The notes under the pieces are model-generated. The model saw only the letters and a program-made list of their open reading frames with translations. It ran no database searches and had not been told where the DNA came from. The translations under genes and the position numbers were made by a program. From positions 129,804,943 through 129,868,942 of the forward strand of contig NC_088791.1 in NCBI RefSeq assembly GCF_011386835.1: a DNA stretch of 64,000 nt. The letters run 5' to 3'. This document shows, piece by piece, positions 46,833 through 58,554 of this stretch (within the stretch, counting starts at the first letter, position 1; every line of letters starts with the position of its first letter). Source of the DNA: Chrysemys picta bellii (taxonomy: Eukaryota > Chordata > Testudines > Emydidae).

Positions 46833-49241
46833 CACTGCTCTACAGCCAAAATGCTTCTGAAATAAATGCATTAAACTTTACTAATTCTGGGTCACTGAGA
46901 ACGAAAATGATGCTTAAAATTGTTGATTGGCTCTAGTTTTCAAGATATGCTACTGGGTCAGTATATACGACCCTTGACTTTGGAATGGCGGAGGATAAGT
47001 GAGTTATAAAGGGAAGGGATCTCAATTTAAACCAGAAATGACTAAAATACATCTTTGACTGGATCTATGAATAAATCTATGACTGGGTTTGGACAGTACT
47101 TGCATTTTAGGCAAAACAATGAATGATGCAATCTGAAGCTGGTATTGCGTCATACATGATATGAATTGCATCATGTTATTCCTAGAAGTCATGGATGATG
47201 CAATCATAACAAAGCTTACATCACTCTGCTGAACAAATTGCCCTAGATCAGCTCTAGAAATCATACAGTGTTGTGCTCTCTTATTTGTCAGTGTTTGATT
47301 TTGCAAAGGGACACATTTCTGTTTAGCCAAAGTGAGCAGAGATGCCTCGTACTTGTGTGAACAGTGCAGATAACTTCTGCTATGTTTGTGGTGAAGTGAC
47401 TTTTGCACCACAAAAGCGCAGTATAACCACTATGGTTAAGAAAGCCTATCACCTTTATTTTGGCTGCAAAATTGGAGATCAGGACAAGAGGTGGGCCCCA
47501 CACATATGTTGCAACACTTGTGCAACAAATCTTCGCCAGTGGTTGAACAGGAAAAGGAAATCTATGCCTTTTGCAGTGCCAATGATTTGGAGAGAGCCAA
47601 CAGATTGTAACCAGTAACCAGCAATTGTTACTTCTGCATGGTGCCTCCAGTTGGGAAAGGTGTGTCAAAGAAGAAAAAGTGGACTGTGCATTATCCAAAC
47701 ATTCCATCAGCTATACACCCAGTAGCCCACGGAGAAAGACTGCCGGTTCCCGATGCACCAGAATCATTCTCACTTGAGTCAGATGAGGAAGAGGAAGCAG
47801 ATGAAACTTCTGGTCCTGAACCATCATGGCAGGTGATGTTAGGGTTTCCATGTTCCGTGACCGTCAAAAGGATCTTGTCCCATTCTTCTTCATGGAAGGT
47901 GATCTTGTAGCCTGCAACAACATCGATGGTGTGATGGCAGCCCTCAACATCGTTCACGATCCAGATGAGTGGAGACTGTTCATTGATTCATCGAAGACGA
48001 GTCTTAAAGCTGTTTTACTGCATAATGGCAATGTTTTGCCATCAATTCCAGTTGGTCATGCAGTCCATATGAAGGAAACCTATGACAACATGAAACAACT
48101 TTTGAGGTGCATAAACTATGACCAACATCAGTGGCAGCTTTGTGGTGATTTGAAGGTTGTTGCTCTCTTGCTTGGTCTGCAGACTGGATAGACAAAGTAC
48201 TGCTGTTTTCTCTGCGAATGGGATAGTCGTGCAAGAGATTCCCACTACATCAAGAAAGATTGGCCACTCCGACAGTCATTGGAGCCTGGGAGGAAAAGTC
48301 TTCAGCATCCACCACTTGCTGAATCAAGGAAGATTTTGTTACCACCCTTACACATCAGGCTGGGTCTGATGAAGAACTTTGTCAAGGCCATTGACAAAAC
48401 ACAAGCAGCTTTCAAGTACCTCCATGGAAAATTTCCAAGGTTAAGTGAAGCTAAGATAAAGTAAGGTGTCTTTGTTGGTCCTCAGATTCGTGAACTTCTT
48501 CGAGATGATGCATTTGACCATGCACTGTGTGGCAAGGAAAAGACGGCATGGAAAGCCTTCCACTTAGTGGCAATAAATTTTCTCAGAAACAACAAGGCAG
48601 ACAACTACAGGTTGTTGGTGGAAAACCTCCTCCAGGCATACAAAAGCCTTGGTTGCAACATGTCACTAAAGATACATTTTTTGCCCTCTCATCTAGATTT
48701 TTTTCCACCAAATTGCGGAGCAGTGAGCGATGAGCACGGAGAGCGATTTCACCAGGACATTGCAACACTGGAGAAACGCTATCAGGGCAAATGGAGCCCA
48801 TCAATGCTTGCAGACTATTGCTGGACAGTGACAAGAGATGCTCTATTTAATGAATACAAGAGACAAGCCAAGAAGCGTCGAGTAGACACTGACTAGGACT
48901 AAACTATGTACATAATAGTTTTTTGCCTTTTGTTTCATAATAAATTTTATTTATATAACCCTTTTGCTGATTTTGAAAGTGTTACATAAACAGGATAGGT
49001 GAAAAATTATCATGTAAAGCAACCATAAACACATGAAAAGACCTAGGTTTACAATTTATGATTAAAACTCTACTATCTACACAATATACATAGACATAAA
49101 ATGTAAAAACTTAAATATCTTAGAAACAGTAGCTAATCAGTTGTTTGAATTGTCATATTTGAATTCAGCACATCAAAATACATAATAAATAGCACATTTT
49201 ATCTCTGAAGCAGACGACTTCTCAAAAATTGTAGACCAGTG
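46833..49241 (+). mobile_element. DNA transposon copy A with CACTG termini (CMC/Chapaev-like?)
   Basis: The left end CACTGCTCTACAG... and the right end (complement CACTGGTCTACAA...) are imperfect inverted repeats that can be traced inward for about 100 bases (TGCTTCTGAAATAAA against TGCTTCAGAGATAAA; GATTGGCTCTAG against GATTGGCTACTG). The flanking AAAC at 46829-46832 and 49242-49245 may be a 4-bp target duplication, offset by at most a base. CACTG-type ends with a 4-bp duplication would fit Chapaev in the CMC superfamily; this is inference. The transposase gene inside is broken. Confidence 0.7.
47342..48896 (+). pseudogene. Broken transposase-like gene of DNA transposon copy A
   Basis: The N-terminal part (47342-47617) has a cysteine-rich domain: NFCYVCGE, then ICCNTC about 40 residues later, suggesting zinc binding. 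An acidic segment SLESDEEEEADETSG follows in another frame (47638-47910), then a central part (47826-48191) with GDLKVV. After a stop at 48189-48191 come CCFLCEWDSRARD and the C-terminal block with SHLDFF, SDEHGERFHQDI and KRYQGKWSPSMLADYCW, ending at 48896. At least two frame changes and two stops (48189-48191 and about 48462) break it. An Asp, a CxxC and a Glu/His motif in this order resemble CMC-type DDE transposases. The family is otherwise not recognised with certainty. Confidence 0.65.
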
Positions 49242-49834
49242 AAACCTGGCTAAAATGGTGCCAGTCTGGGGTTCCGTCCACCGGCTCCGCTCAGCCCGCT
49301 GCTGGTCTGGGGTTCTGGCCGCCGGCCCCTTGGCAGCCGGGGTCCTGGACCCACTCAGCCTACTGCCAGCCTGGATGAATAGAACCTCAGGCCAGCAGCG
49401 GGCTAAGCAGGGCTGGTGGCTAGGACCCCAGCTGGCAGGAGCCGGCAGATGGAAGGGGTCCCAGCTGCCGGCCCCGCTCAGCCCGCTGGCAGCCTGGGGT
49501 TCCGGCCAGCAGCCCCTTGCCCGCCAGGGTCTGGCCTCCAGCCCCGCTCAGCCTGCAGCCAGTCTGGGGTTCTGGCCACCAGCCCCGTGTCAGCCGGGGT
49601 CCTGGCCACCAGCCCCACTCAGCCACTGCCAGCCTGGGATATCAGCCACCGGCCCTGCTCACCTCGCTGCACTATTATTTACTTTACATACAACAATAGT
49701 TTAGTTATACAATATAGATTTATAGCGAGAGACCTTTTAAAAATGTTAAAATGTATTACTGGCATGCAAAGCCTTAAATTACAGTGAATAAATGAAGACT
49801 TGGCACCCCACTTCTGAAAGGTTGCTGACCCCTG
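49242..49834 (-). mobile_element. hAT-like element fragment
   Basis: The right edge AAAGGTTGCTGACCCCTG is a hAT-type terminus (complement CAGGGGTCAGCAACC). It is preceded by an AT-rich zone and a GC-rich zone made of CAGCC(T/G)GGGGT-like units (49260-49660). The left end is missing at the boundary with transposon copy A. Confidence 0.6.
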
Positions 49835-51020
49835 ATCTAGGCTGTGTCAGGAAGAAGATCTTTGGTTAAGCTGTAGTTCAGAGAGGGAGAAGAGACAGCA
49901 CTTCTACATTCCTATCACTTTCATGCTGGCCAGGCCTTAGCAGGAGTAGAATATTCAGGCCTTCCTGGTTCTAGTAGGAGGAAGAACTTGAAAGGCCCAC
50001 TCAGTTCAGGTCACAAAAAGAGGAAAATTTAGGCCCAGCTAAAGAAAACCAAGACAGCAAAGGGAAATGCCTCCATCATCTGTAACATTATTCTAACTGC
50101 AATTCAAAGTTGTTTTCCTAGTTTGCACACCTCCCCATGCAATCTATCCATTCTACCCCTCTGCCATCATTTACTGCCCTGCCTAATCATTCCGCTATTC
50201 TTCATTTCTGCAACTCTGCCCCATGAGGGCTGCTTTTTCACAGATACAGCCCCATTTAGGTAAGATGTGTCTACACTTTGAGCTGGGGATGTGATTCTTA
50301 CCTCAAGGAGACATACTAGTGCTAGATCTAATTGAACTAGTGTGCTAAAAATAGTGTAGCCATGGTGGTGCAAGAGGTGAGTAGGGCCGTGCTGGCCTGC
50401 GTACGTGCCTAGTATCTCATATGGGGATGTACTCAAGGCAGCTAGCCCCTCCCTCTGCTTGCATGGCTGCAGCTAAACTCTATTTTCAGAGCACTAGCTC
50501 AATCAGCGCTAGCACAGGTGTATCTCCTCGAGGTGGGAATCACACCTCTAGCCTGCAGTGTAGACATAGCCAGAGAAATCTCCCTCACTCTGTACCACTG
50601 CTTCACTTTTTATTAGCTCCCACCTTAAAGTGTAGCTCTGCTCTAAAATGTGACTGTAAAAATGACACATTGCTTAACTAATCTGCTCGCTGTGAGTTTT
50701 CAGAGTTGTATCTGTTGACTTTAAAATAAGTTTCGCTGGAAGTTCTGGGGAGTCAATTCAGCCAAGAGAGAGCGGAGCTGGCTTTCATTCCTTCTTGGGT
50801 ATCATCAGCAGAACTGTTTACTAAACCCCAAACAATTACACCTGTGCAAACCCACTGACGGCATTGAGTTTACACAGCTGTCACCGAGGACATAATTGAG
50901 AGACAAAAGTTGCACAGTTGTCACTGGAGGTATAATTTGGCCTGCAGTCTCTCTCTATTACTGGTGATGAGTAGGAAAGAACCCAGCTTGTGTTTCAGAC
51001 CTCAGTGTGTGTTTGCTGGT
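49835..51020. other. Non-coding DNA around a MITE
   Basis: No gene. The MITE at 50266-50572 is the only clear element. Confidence 0.4.
50266..50572. mobile_element. GTCTACAC-type MITE
   Basis: GATGTGTCTACACTTTGAGC at the left and GCCTGCAGTGTAGACATAGC at the right are inverted copies. Further inward, GTGATTCTTACCTC/GAGGTGGGAATCAC and TAGTGCTAG/CTAGCAC pair as well. Confidence 0.75.
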
Positions 51021-51029
51021 CTGGAATTA

Positions 51030-51480
51030 GGAAAATTGAGTCAAATAAATTCAAGGTCTTGGCTCTTGTCTTCAAGGCACTCAGTGGCTTGGGCCTAGAA
51101 TATCTAAAAGATTGCCTAAAGCGTGATGAAGACCGTGGTCAATAGCCCTGCTCTTAAGGCCCAGTGGACATAGGTCCTGAAACTCGGAGTGCTGGGGGTG
51201 CGGCAGCACCCCCTGGCTTGAAATGGTTTCCATCACTTACAGGGTTTACAGTTTGGGTCAATAGTTCTCAGCACCTCCTCTATACAAATTGTTCCAGCCC
51301 CCCTGCCAGTGGAATGTTCTACAATAAGGGTAAATCTCCTCTGTGCGGTAGACAGAGCTTTCTTGGGGGCTGGTTTGAGAATGTGGAATGAACTCCCACA
51401 GGAGTTTTCACAAACCTCAACCCCTTCTGCTCCAAGTGCAAGGTCCACATCTTCGACCTGGCTTTCTCTAATATAAACAC
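51030..51480 (+). repeat. LINE C-terminal fragment (L2/CR1-like), interrupted
   Basis: One frame reads KFKVLALVFKALSGLG near 51045-51100. After the inserted element comes WNELPQEFSQTSTPSA near 51380-51430. Both are typical of the C-terminal region of L2/CR1-like reverse transcriptase proteins. It is short and decayed. Confidence 0.55.
51169..51305. mobile_element. Small hAT-like element with 8-bp TSD
   Basis: A 137-bp element with ends CATAGGTCCTGAAAC and GTTCCAGCCCCCCTG, flanked by identical CCAGTGGA at 51161-51168 and 51306-51313. It splits the LINE fragment at 51030-51480. The left end begins CAT rather than the usual CAG. Confidence 0.8.
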
Positions 51481-51489
51481 ATACGGTGT

Positions 51490-53917
51490 GTAAAGTAAAT
51501 GAAAACCCAAAACAAAACTCTCCCAAAACAAAAAAACACAACTGTGCACACAGTTCTCCCCTGGGGGAGAGGATGAGAGAGAACAAACCACATGTGGCAG
51601 ATATTAGTCACATCTCTTAATGCACTACTGGAAGACACTCAGCTGCTACAGTGATGAAGGCAGTATAAGAATATTTATAGAATAAAAAATAAGTACAATT
51701 TATTCCAGTGAATGAGGCACATTTGATATGGAAATCATTGAGAGGCAATAAACACAAAGCACAAACATGTCATTCTCTTTATAGAGTTATTTTTCAGAGT
51801 CTAATATATTTTCCTAGTAGATTACGATTCAGGTGACCATATCTTCATAATTGAAGAACAGGACTCATTTAAGATTATTTTGGGCCACACAATAGGCATA
51901 CAAAAGACAAAAGTACTCTTCTTTTTTTAAAGTGCATGCTGGTGTCTTTACTGTCAGCTTCTGACTCAACAGCCACACGTATATTTTTCAGAGCAGAGGA
52001 TTTTTTTCCCAGTTACTTAGTGTCATGAATGTGCATAACATGAAGCACTGAGCAAGTGTCATTAATAGTCTCATGAGTAAAAGAACATTCTACACTCATT
52101 TGGTTTTTCTCTTCACTCCATGCAGTGCTCATCACACTGAATCCCCATTCCATTGTCATTCCTCATTCTTTGTCCCTTTGTAACACATTTTATTTGGTGT
52201 AGCAATACACCTTGAACAAACCGATTGTTTTGTTTGATTAAATGGAAAACTGGGATATTTCAGATGTCTCAAAAGAAGTCCATGGGACACTGGCCAAGGC
52301 TGCCCAGGTTCAACAGAGATGAACCTCTCTTTGCTTATGATTGAGTCTTTGAAGAGTTCTGTGATGTTGTCCAGGAAGACATTATGTAAAATATAAACTG
52401 CATTTGTTCCCTTTGGCTCCAGTAAGGGCCTGACCCGACTCACATTTAAGTCAATGGTACCTGAGTGAGTCTCATAGACTCCACATGGGTTTAAGGATCT
52501 GCATTAGCACATTTATTTGCAGGATTGGGCCCTAAGTCAGTGATGAAATAAATCCAGCCTTTTTAATTCACTGCATGGCAAGGTAAGAGGGTACAAAGGA
52601 AAGGATGGGGCCAAATGGGTTCAAAGCACTTGTTTAAATGCAAATATTTTTGACAGTGAATCAAAGCAGCCAAGGGAAGCTATGAAAACCACATGAAATG
52701 TAAATAGATATTTTGGGGTTTTTTTTAAGGCTGATAAATGTAAAGTTTTGTGAAATGTGACAAACCTTCTTTTGCCCATGTAAAGAACACACAGGATGGT
52801 GCAGTTTTTTTTCCAAATTGTCAGAAAGTCTCACTGTCAAGAATTCTGGCTGAAGATAAATCATCTGTTTTATTGTTGCATATGACCTTTAAGCAATAGA
52901 TTTATGGTGAGCCAGGGTGGCAACCTTAAAAGACCAGAAGAAATTAAGGACACCTGGATTACGTCTGAAAGTCTGAACATAATTTTCCGCTTATTTAAGC
53001 CAGTCACAAAGAATTACAAGATTTCTTGGGCCAGACTCTGGGCAAAGAAGGCAATTTTCACTTTTTAACTTGCAATGACCAGAGGTTTAGGTTTGTCCAT
53101 AATTCTTATTCAACATGAGGGACGCTCCCTACTGATAGGTGGCCACCAGTTTTCTCTGTGGGAACACAGCAGAGATAGGCTATACTCCAGCTTTAATATA
53201 CACGTACATGGCTAAGAAATGATGTACTGGCTTTTTTAAAGAAGGGGTGTGCCTGCTTTGAAAAGATCTCCAAAGCTAGCACCCCAAATTTCAAACCTCT
53301 GAGAATGGAGCCAAGTCTGGCTCCTTCCAAAGTCAACAAGTCTGGCTGGAAGATCGAGGGGCTTCTACAGGAGTCAAAAGGTAAATGCTGTAGGCCTGGC
53401 TTGCCATGAACCACTGATTCACCACGTGACCTTTGCTGCAATTTGTTGCCACTTTGAAAAGCAGCTGTCACATTTGAACTGACCTCTCCTGAGTAAATGA
53501 ACATTGACAGGTAGGGCAGGATTTTGGCTGCAAATGGGCAGCACAGAATTCTCCTGGAGAGGGGAGCTTTCTGCTGGAATGAAGCTGGCAAATTTAGCTC
53601 CTGTGCCAGCTTCTCCTCAGCAAATGAAGGGGGCAGGTGGGGTAGGGAAGAGGAACAGCAGAACTAAACTATAGACCCCAGTGGTGTAGGCTCTCATAGG
53701 AATCCTAGGCCTGTGCATGGCTGCTTTAACTTACACAATGCCAGGATCCAGGAGATGTATCTGACTAACTCTTTGTGGCACTCCCTTGTGGTGAGTGGAG
53801 TTCAGATGCAAAAGGGAATCTAACCCATGATGCCCATCTCCATATAGAGTGGGATGGTGGGTTATAAAGGTTTTATCAATATAGTTTTAGAATGGGCATA
53901 TTAGCTATGAGTGCGTC
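51490..53917. other. Unassigned non-coding DNA
   Basis: No gene and no clear element. 52420-52540 has a CATTTAAGTCAATGG...GGGCCCTAA segment like the short palindromic repeats. Confidence 0.4.
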
Positions 53918-54658
53918 TGTCAAGGCTCCTTCCCCACTCTGAACTTTAGGGTACAGATGTGGGGGCCTGCATGAAAACTTCTAAGCTTAACTACCAGCTT
54001 AGATCTGGTCCGCTGCCACCACTCCCAATGTGCTAATTCCCTTGCCTGGGTAGCCTTGAGAGACTCTTCACCAATTCCCTGGTGGATCCAGATCCAACCC
54101 CCTTGGATCTAAAAACAAGGAAAATCAATCAGGTTCTTAAAAAGAAGGCTTTTAATTAAAGAAAAAGGTAAAAATCATCTCTGTAAAATCAGGATGGAAA
54201 ATAACTTTACAGGGTAAGCAAACTTAAAGAGCCCAGAGGACCCCCCTCTAGCCTTAGGTTCAAAGTTACAGCAAAAAGAAGTAAACACCCTAGTAAAAGG
54301 TACATTTACAAGTTGAGAAAACAAAGATAAAACTAACACGCCTTGCCTGGCTGTTTACTTACAAGTTTGAAATATGAGAGACTTGTTCAGAAAGATTTGG
54401 AGAGCATGGATTGAGGTCTGGTCCCTCTCAGTTCCAACAGCGAACTACCACCAAAACAAAGAGCACAAACAAAAGCCTTCCCCCCACCAAGATTTGAAAG
54501 TATCTTGTCCCCTTATTGGTCCTTTGTGTCAGGTGTCAGCCAGGTTACCTGAGCTTCTTAACCCTTTAAGGTAAAAGGATTTTGGAGTCTCTGGCAAGGA
54601 GGGATTTTATAGTATTGTACACAGGAGGGCTGTTATGCTTCCCTTTATAGTTATGACA
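53918..54658 (-). mobile_element. 3' LTR of the Gypsy-type element
   Basis: About 741 bp bounded by TGTCA (53918) and TGACA (54658), the expected TG...CA with a 5-bp inverted end. It lies directly downstream of the pol gene in element orientation. A purine-rich GTGGGGG tract, the likely polypurine tract, lies just outside it. On the - strand a TATAAAA word near 54605-54612 could serve as promoter. No 5' LTR is in the window, so pair divergence cannot be measured. Confidence 0.8.
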
Positions 54659-54668
54659 CCCCCACAAA
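54659..54668 (-). other. Putative polypurine tract
   Basis: On the - strand TTTGTGGGGG abuts the LTR, the normal place for priming plus-strand DNA synthesis. Confidence 0.6.
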
Positions 54669-54820
54669 TCACAGATAGTGTTGGACAGCTGGTTCCACAC
54701 TGGCTGTGATTTCTTCCTGGAGCTCTAGGAGAAAACAGAGTTAATAAGACATATGCACCTTTAGACATACTACTGATTATATAAAAACTAACAATATGTC
54801 CCACATTCCAAGAACAATTT

Positions 54821-57395
54821 TTAACCAGTTGATTGTGGGAAACTTTCCCGGGAAAGTGCATCAACCACTTTGTTAGAAGTTCCTGAAATGTGTTGTATTA
54901 CAAAATCAAAATCTTGGAGAGTTAAACTCCACCGAAGAAGTTTTTTGTTATTCCCATTGGTGGTATGAAGCCACGTTAGCGCAGCATGATCGGTTTGTAG
55001 TTGGAAACGCCATCCCCAAACGTATGGGCATAGCTTTTCCAGCGCGTACATAATGGCATAGCATTCCTTTTCGCTGATTGACCAGTGGCTTTCCCTCTCA
55101 GACAGTTTCTTGCTGAGAGACATGACAGGATTGAATTCTTGATCTGGTCCTTCCTGCATTAAAACTGCTCCCACACCCCGTTCGGACGCATCTGTGGTTA
55201 CTAGGAATGGTTTGTCAAAGTCTGGGGCCCTTAGCACAGGGTCAGACATGAGTGTCGCCTTAAGCTGGTTAAAGGCCTTTTGACACTCATCAGTCCACTG
55301 AACTGCATTTGGCTATTTCTTTCTGGTTAGGTCTGTCAGTGGGGCGGCGATTTGGCTGTAGTGTGGTACAAATCACCTATAATATCCGGCCAAGTCTAAG
55401 AAGGATTGGACCTGTTTCTTTGACTTTGGAACCGGCCACTTTTGGATAGCATCCACTTTGGCCTGTAGGGGATTTATAGTTCCTTGACCCACCTGGTACC
55501 CCAGGTAAGTCACTCTGTTTTGGCCTATTTGACACTTTTTAGCCTTAACAGTTAGTCCTGCCTGCCGGATGCGCTCGAAGACTTTTTCCAGGTGCTCCAG
55601 GTGTTCTGGCCATGAATCAGAAAAAATGGCCACATCATCGAGGTAGGCAACTGCAGATTCTCCCAATCCTGCTAGGAGACCATCTACAAGTCTTTGGAAG
55701 GTGGCGGGTGCATTTCGCAACCCGAAAGGGAGTACATTGAATTCATACACCCCTGCCTGGGTGACGAAGGCTGACTTTTCCTTGGCGGGTTCATCTAGTG
55801 GTACTTGCCAGTACCCCTTGGTTAAGTCTAAGGTAGAGATGAATTGGGCATGTCCCAATTTCTCCAATAGCTCATCTGTGCATGGCATTGGATAGTTGTC
55901 AGGACGAGTTACAGCATTTAGCTTATGGTAGTCCACGCAAAAGCGTATTTCCCCATCTGGTTTGGGAACTAGAACCACTGGAGATGCCCATGCATTGTTA
56001 GAGGGGCAGATTATACCCATCTATAGCATGTCCTGGATCTCCCTTTTTATAGCAGTTTGGGCATGAGGTGACTCCCGGTAAGGTGGGGTTTTAATTGGAT
56101 GAGCATTACCTGTGTCAAAGGAGTGGTATGCCCGTTCGGGCCGTCCTGGAGTGGCTGAGAACATTGGTGCAAAGCTAGTGCACAGCTCCTTGATCTGCTG
56201 TCGCTGCAGACATCCAAGGGTCGCGGAGAGGTTCACCTCTTCCACGCCACCGTCACTTTTTCCTTCGTAGTAGACACCTTCAGGCCACGCCGCGTCATCT
56301 GTTTCCTGGGCTGTAAACTGGAAAACCTTTAATTCTCTGGAATAAAAGGGCTTAAGAGAATTAACATGGTATACCTTAGACTTTATGTTGGAGGTGGGGG
56401 ATGCTATGAGATAGTTAACAGCTCCTAGGCGCTCCTGGACCGTGAATGGTCCTTCCCACGACACTTCCATTTTATGGGCCTGGAGCGCCTTTAAGACCAT
56501 GACTTGGTCTCCTACTTTGAAGGACCGTTCTCTGGAATGTTTAGCATACCAGGCCTTTTGCTCTTCCTGAGCATCCTTTAGGTTTTCTTTAGCAAAAGCT
56601 AAAGAGTGTTGGAGGGTGCTTTGTAGGTTGCTTACAAAGTCTAGAATGTTAGTTCCTGGAGAAGGCGTAAACCCCTCCCATTGCTGCTTCACCAACTGTA
56701 ATGGCCCCTTAACCTTGCGGCCATACACAAGTTCAAATGGTGAAAACCCTAAACTGGGATGTGGTACAGCCCTGTAGGCAAAAAGCAACTGCTGTAACAC
56801 TAGGTCCCAATCATTGGAGTGTTCATTTACGAATTTACGTATCATGGCCCCCAAAGTTCCATTAAACCTCTCCACCAGGCCATTGGTTTGATGGTGGTAA
56901 GGGGTAGCAACCAAGTGATTCACCCCATGAGCTTCCCACAGGCTTTTCATGGTCCCTTCCAGGAAATTAGTTCCCGAATCTGTAAGGATGTCGGAGGGCC
57001 AACCTACCCTGGCAAAAATGTCTGCTAATGGCTGGCACACACTTTTAGCCCTGGTGTTGCTTAGAGCTACTGCTTCCGGCCATCGGGTAGCAAAATCCAT
57101 GAAAGTCAGTATGTAGTGCTTTCCTCTACGTGTCTTCTTTGGGAAAGGACCCAGAATATTCACAGCTACTCGCTGAAATGGGACCTCAATTATGGGTAGT
57201 GTCTGGAGAGGGGCTTTGACCTGGTCTTGGGGCTTTCCCACTCGTTGGCACACCTCACAAGACCGGACATAATTAGCAACGTCCTTGCCCATTCCCTCCC
57301 AGTGGAAGGACTTTCCCAACCGGTCTTTGGTTCTGTTCATCCCAGAATGGCCACTGGGATGATCATGGGCTAAGCTCAAGAGCTTTACCCGATAC
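54821..57395 (-). pseudogene. Gypsy-type pol remnant, order integrase - reverse transcriptase - RNase H
   Basis: One reading frame on the - strand holds, 5' to 3', an integrase (57379-56300), a linker, a reverse transcriptase (about 56180-55400) and an RNase H (55249-54821). Numbering from the Met at 57379, the integrase has an HHCC zinc-binding motif (H7, H11, C41, C44) and catalytic positions N74, D134 and E170; the first is normally Asp. The RT has LDLTKGYWQVPL and YLDD. RNase H has TTDASERGVGA and SEKECYAI. Three in-frame stops (56021-56023, 55373-55375, 55313-55315) break it, with no frameshift seen. Gag and protease are absent, because the 5' side is cut by transposon copy B at 57396. 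The usual Ty3/gypsy order is RT-RNase H-integrase. The order here matches the Gmr1 group known from fish and other deuterostomes. Confidence 0.9.
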
Positions 57396-58265
57396 CACTG
57401 GTCTACAATTTTTGAGAAGTCGTCTGCTTCAGAGATAAAATGTGCTATTTATTATGTATTTTGATGTGCTGAATTCAAATATGACAATTCAAACAACTGA
57501 TTGGCTACTGTTTCTAAGATATTTAAGTTTTTACATTTTATGTCTATGTATATTGTGTAGATAGTAGAGTTTTAATCATAAATTGTAAACCTAGGTCTTT
57601 TCATGTGTTTATGGTTGCTTTACATGATAATATTTCACCTGTCCTGTTTATGTAACACTTTAAAAATCAGCAAAAGGGTTATATAAATAAAATTTATTAT
57701 GAGACAAAAGGCAAAAAACTATTATGTACATAGTTTAGTCCTATTCAGTGTCTACTCGGCGCTTCTTGGCTTGTCTCTTGTATTCATTAAATGGAGCATC
57801 TCTTGTCACTGTCCAGCAATAGTCTGCAAGCATTGATGGGCTCCATTTGCCCTGATAGCGTTTCTCCATTGTTGCAATGTCCTGGTGAAATCGCTCGCCG
57901 TGCTCATCGCTCACTGCTCCGCAGCTCGGTGGAAAAAAATCTAGATGAGAGTGCAAAAAATGTATCTTTAGTGACATGTTGCAACCAAGGCTTTTGTATG
58001 CCTTGAGGAGGTTTTCCACCAACAACCTGTAGTTGTCTGCCTTGTTGTTTCTGAGAAAATTTATTGCCACTAAGTGGAAGGCTTTCCATGCTGTCTTTTC
58101 CTTGCCACGCAGTGCATGGTCAAATGCATCATCTCGAAGAAGTTCATGAATCTCAGGACCAACAAAGACACCTTCCTTTATCTTAGCTTCACTTAACCTT
58201 GGAAATTTTCCACGGAGGTACTTGAAAGCTGCTTGTGTTTTGTCAATGGCCTTCATCAGACCCCT
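57396..58265 (-). mobile_element. DNA transposon copy B, 5'-truncated
   Basis: An inverted copy of the element at 46833-49241, lacking its 5' part. The shared terminus CACTGGTCTACAATTTTTG starts at 57396, inside Gypsy integrase coding sequence, so the transposon entered the Gypsy element. Similarity to copy A stops near 58265, and no second terminus or Gypsy sequence is seen beyond it. Confidence 0.75.
57741..58265 (-). pseudogene. Transposase-like gene fragment of copy B
   Basis: The C-terminal third of the protein is open, about 170 residues, from KAIDKTQAAFKYL to AKKRRVDTE. Motifs SHLDFF, SDEHGERFHQDI and KRYQGKWSPSMLADYCW are the same as in copy A, with a few replacements. Relative to copy A it lacks 12 bases near the start of similarity, and it reads through the codon that is a stop near 48462 in copy A. 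The first few codons of the open frame (before 58265) come from unrelated sequence. Confidence 0.7.
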
Positions 58266-58279
58266 TTCACACAGGAAGC

Positions 58280-58500
58280 CTCTGAGTGCCACCCCCCCTT
58301 AAATTAAAAACCACTTTTTTTATATTTAACACTATTTTACATGGTAAATTTATAACCCTATTGTTTAACGTGAATTTACCTTTTCTCAACACTTTTAAAG
58401 TAAGATTAAAACATTTTTATCAAATTATTATTATAAGCAGAAAAGTTATTTTAAAAAATATTTACTCTTTAATGCAATTTTTTTGTCAATATCACTTTTT
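58280..58500. other. AT-rich non-coding DNA
   Basis: T/A-rich sequence with no feature recognised. Confidence 0.4.
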
Positions 58501-58554
58501 GCAGCAGACTTAGCGCCCCATTACCACTCTTACTTCTGCGCTGCTGCTGGCAGC

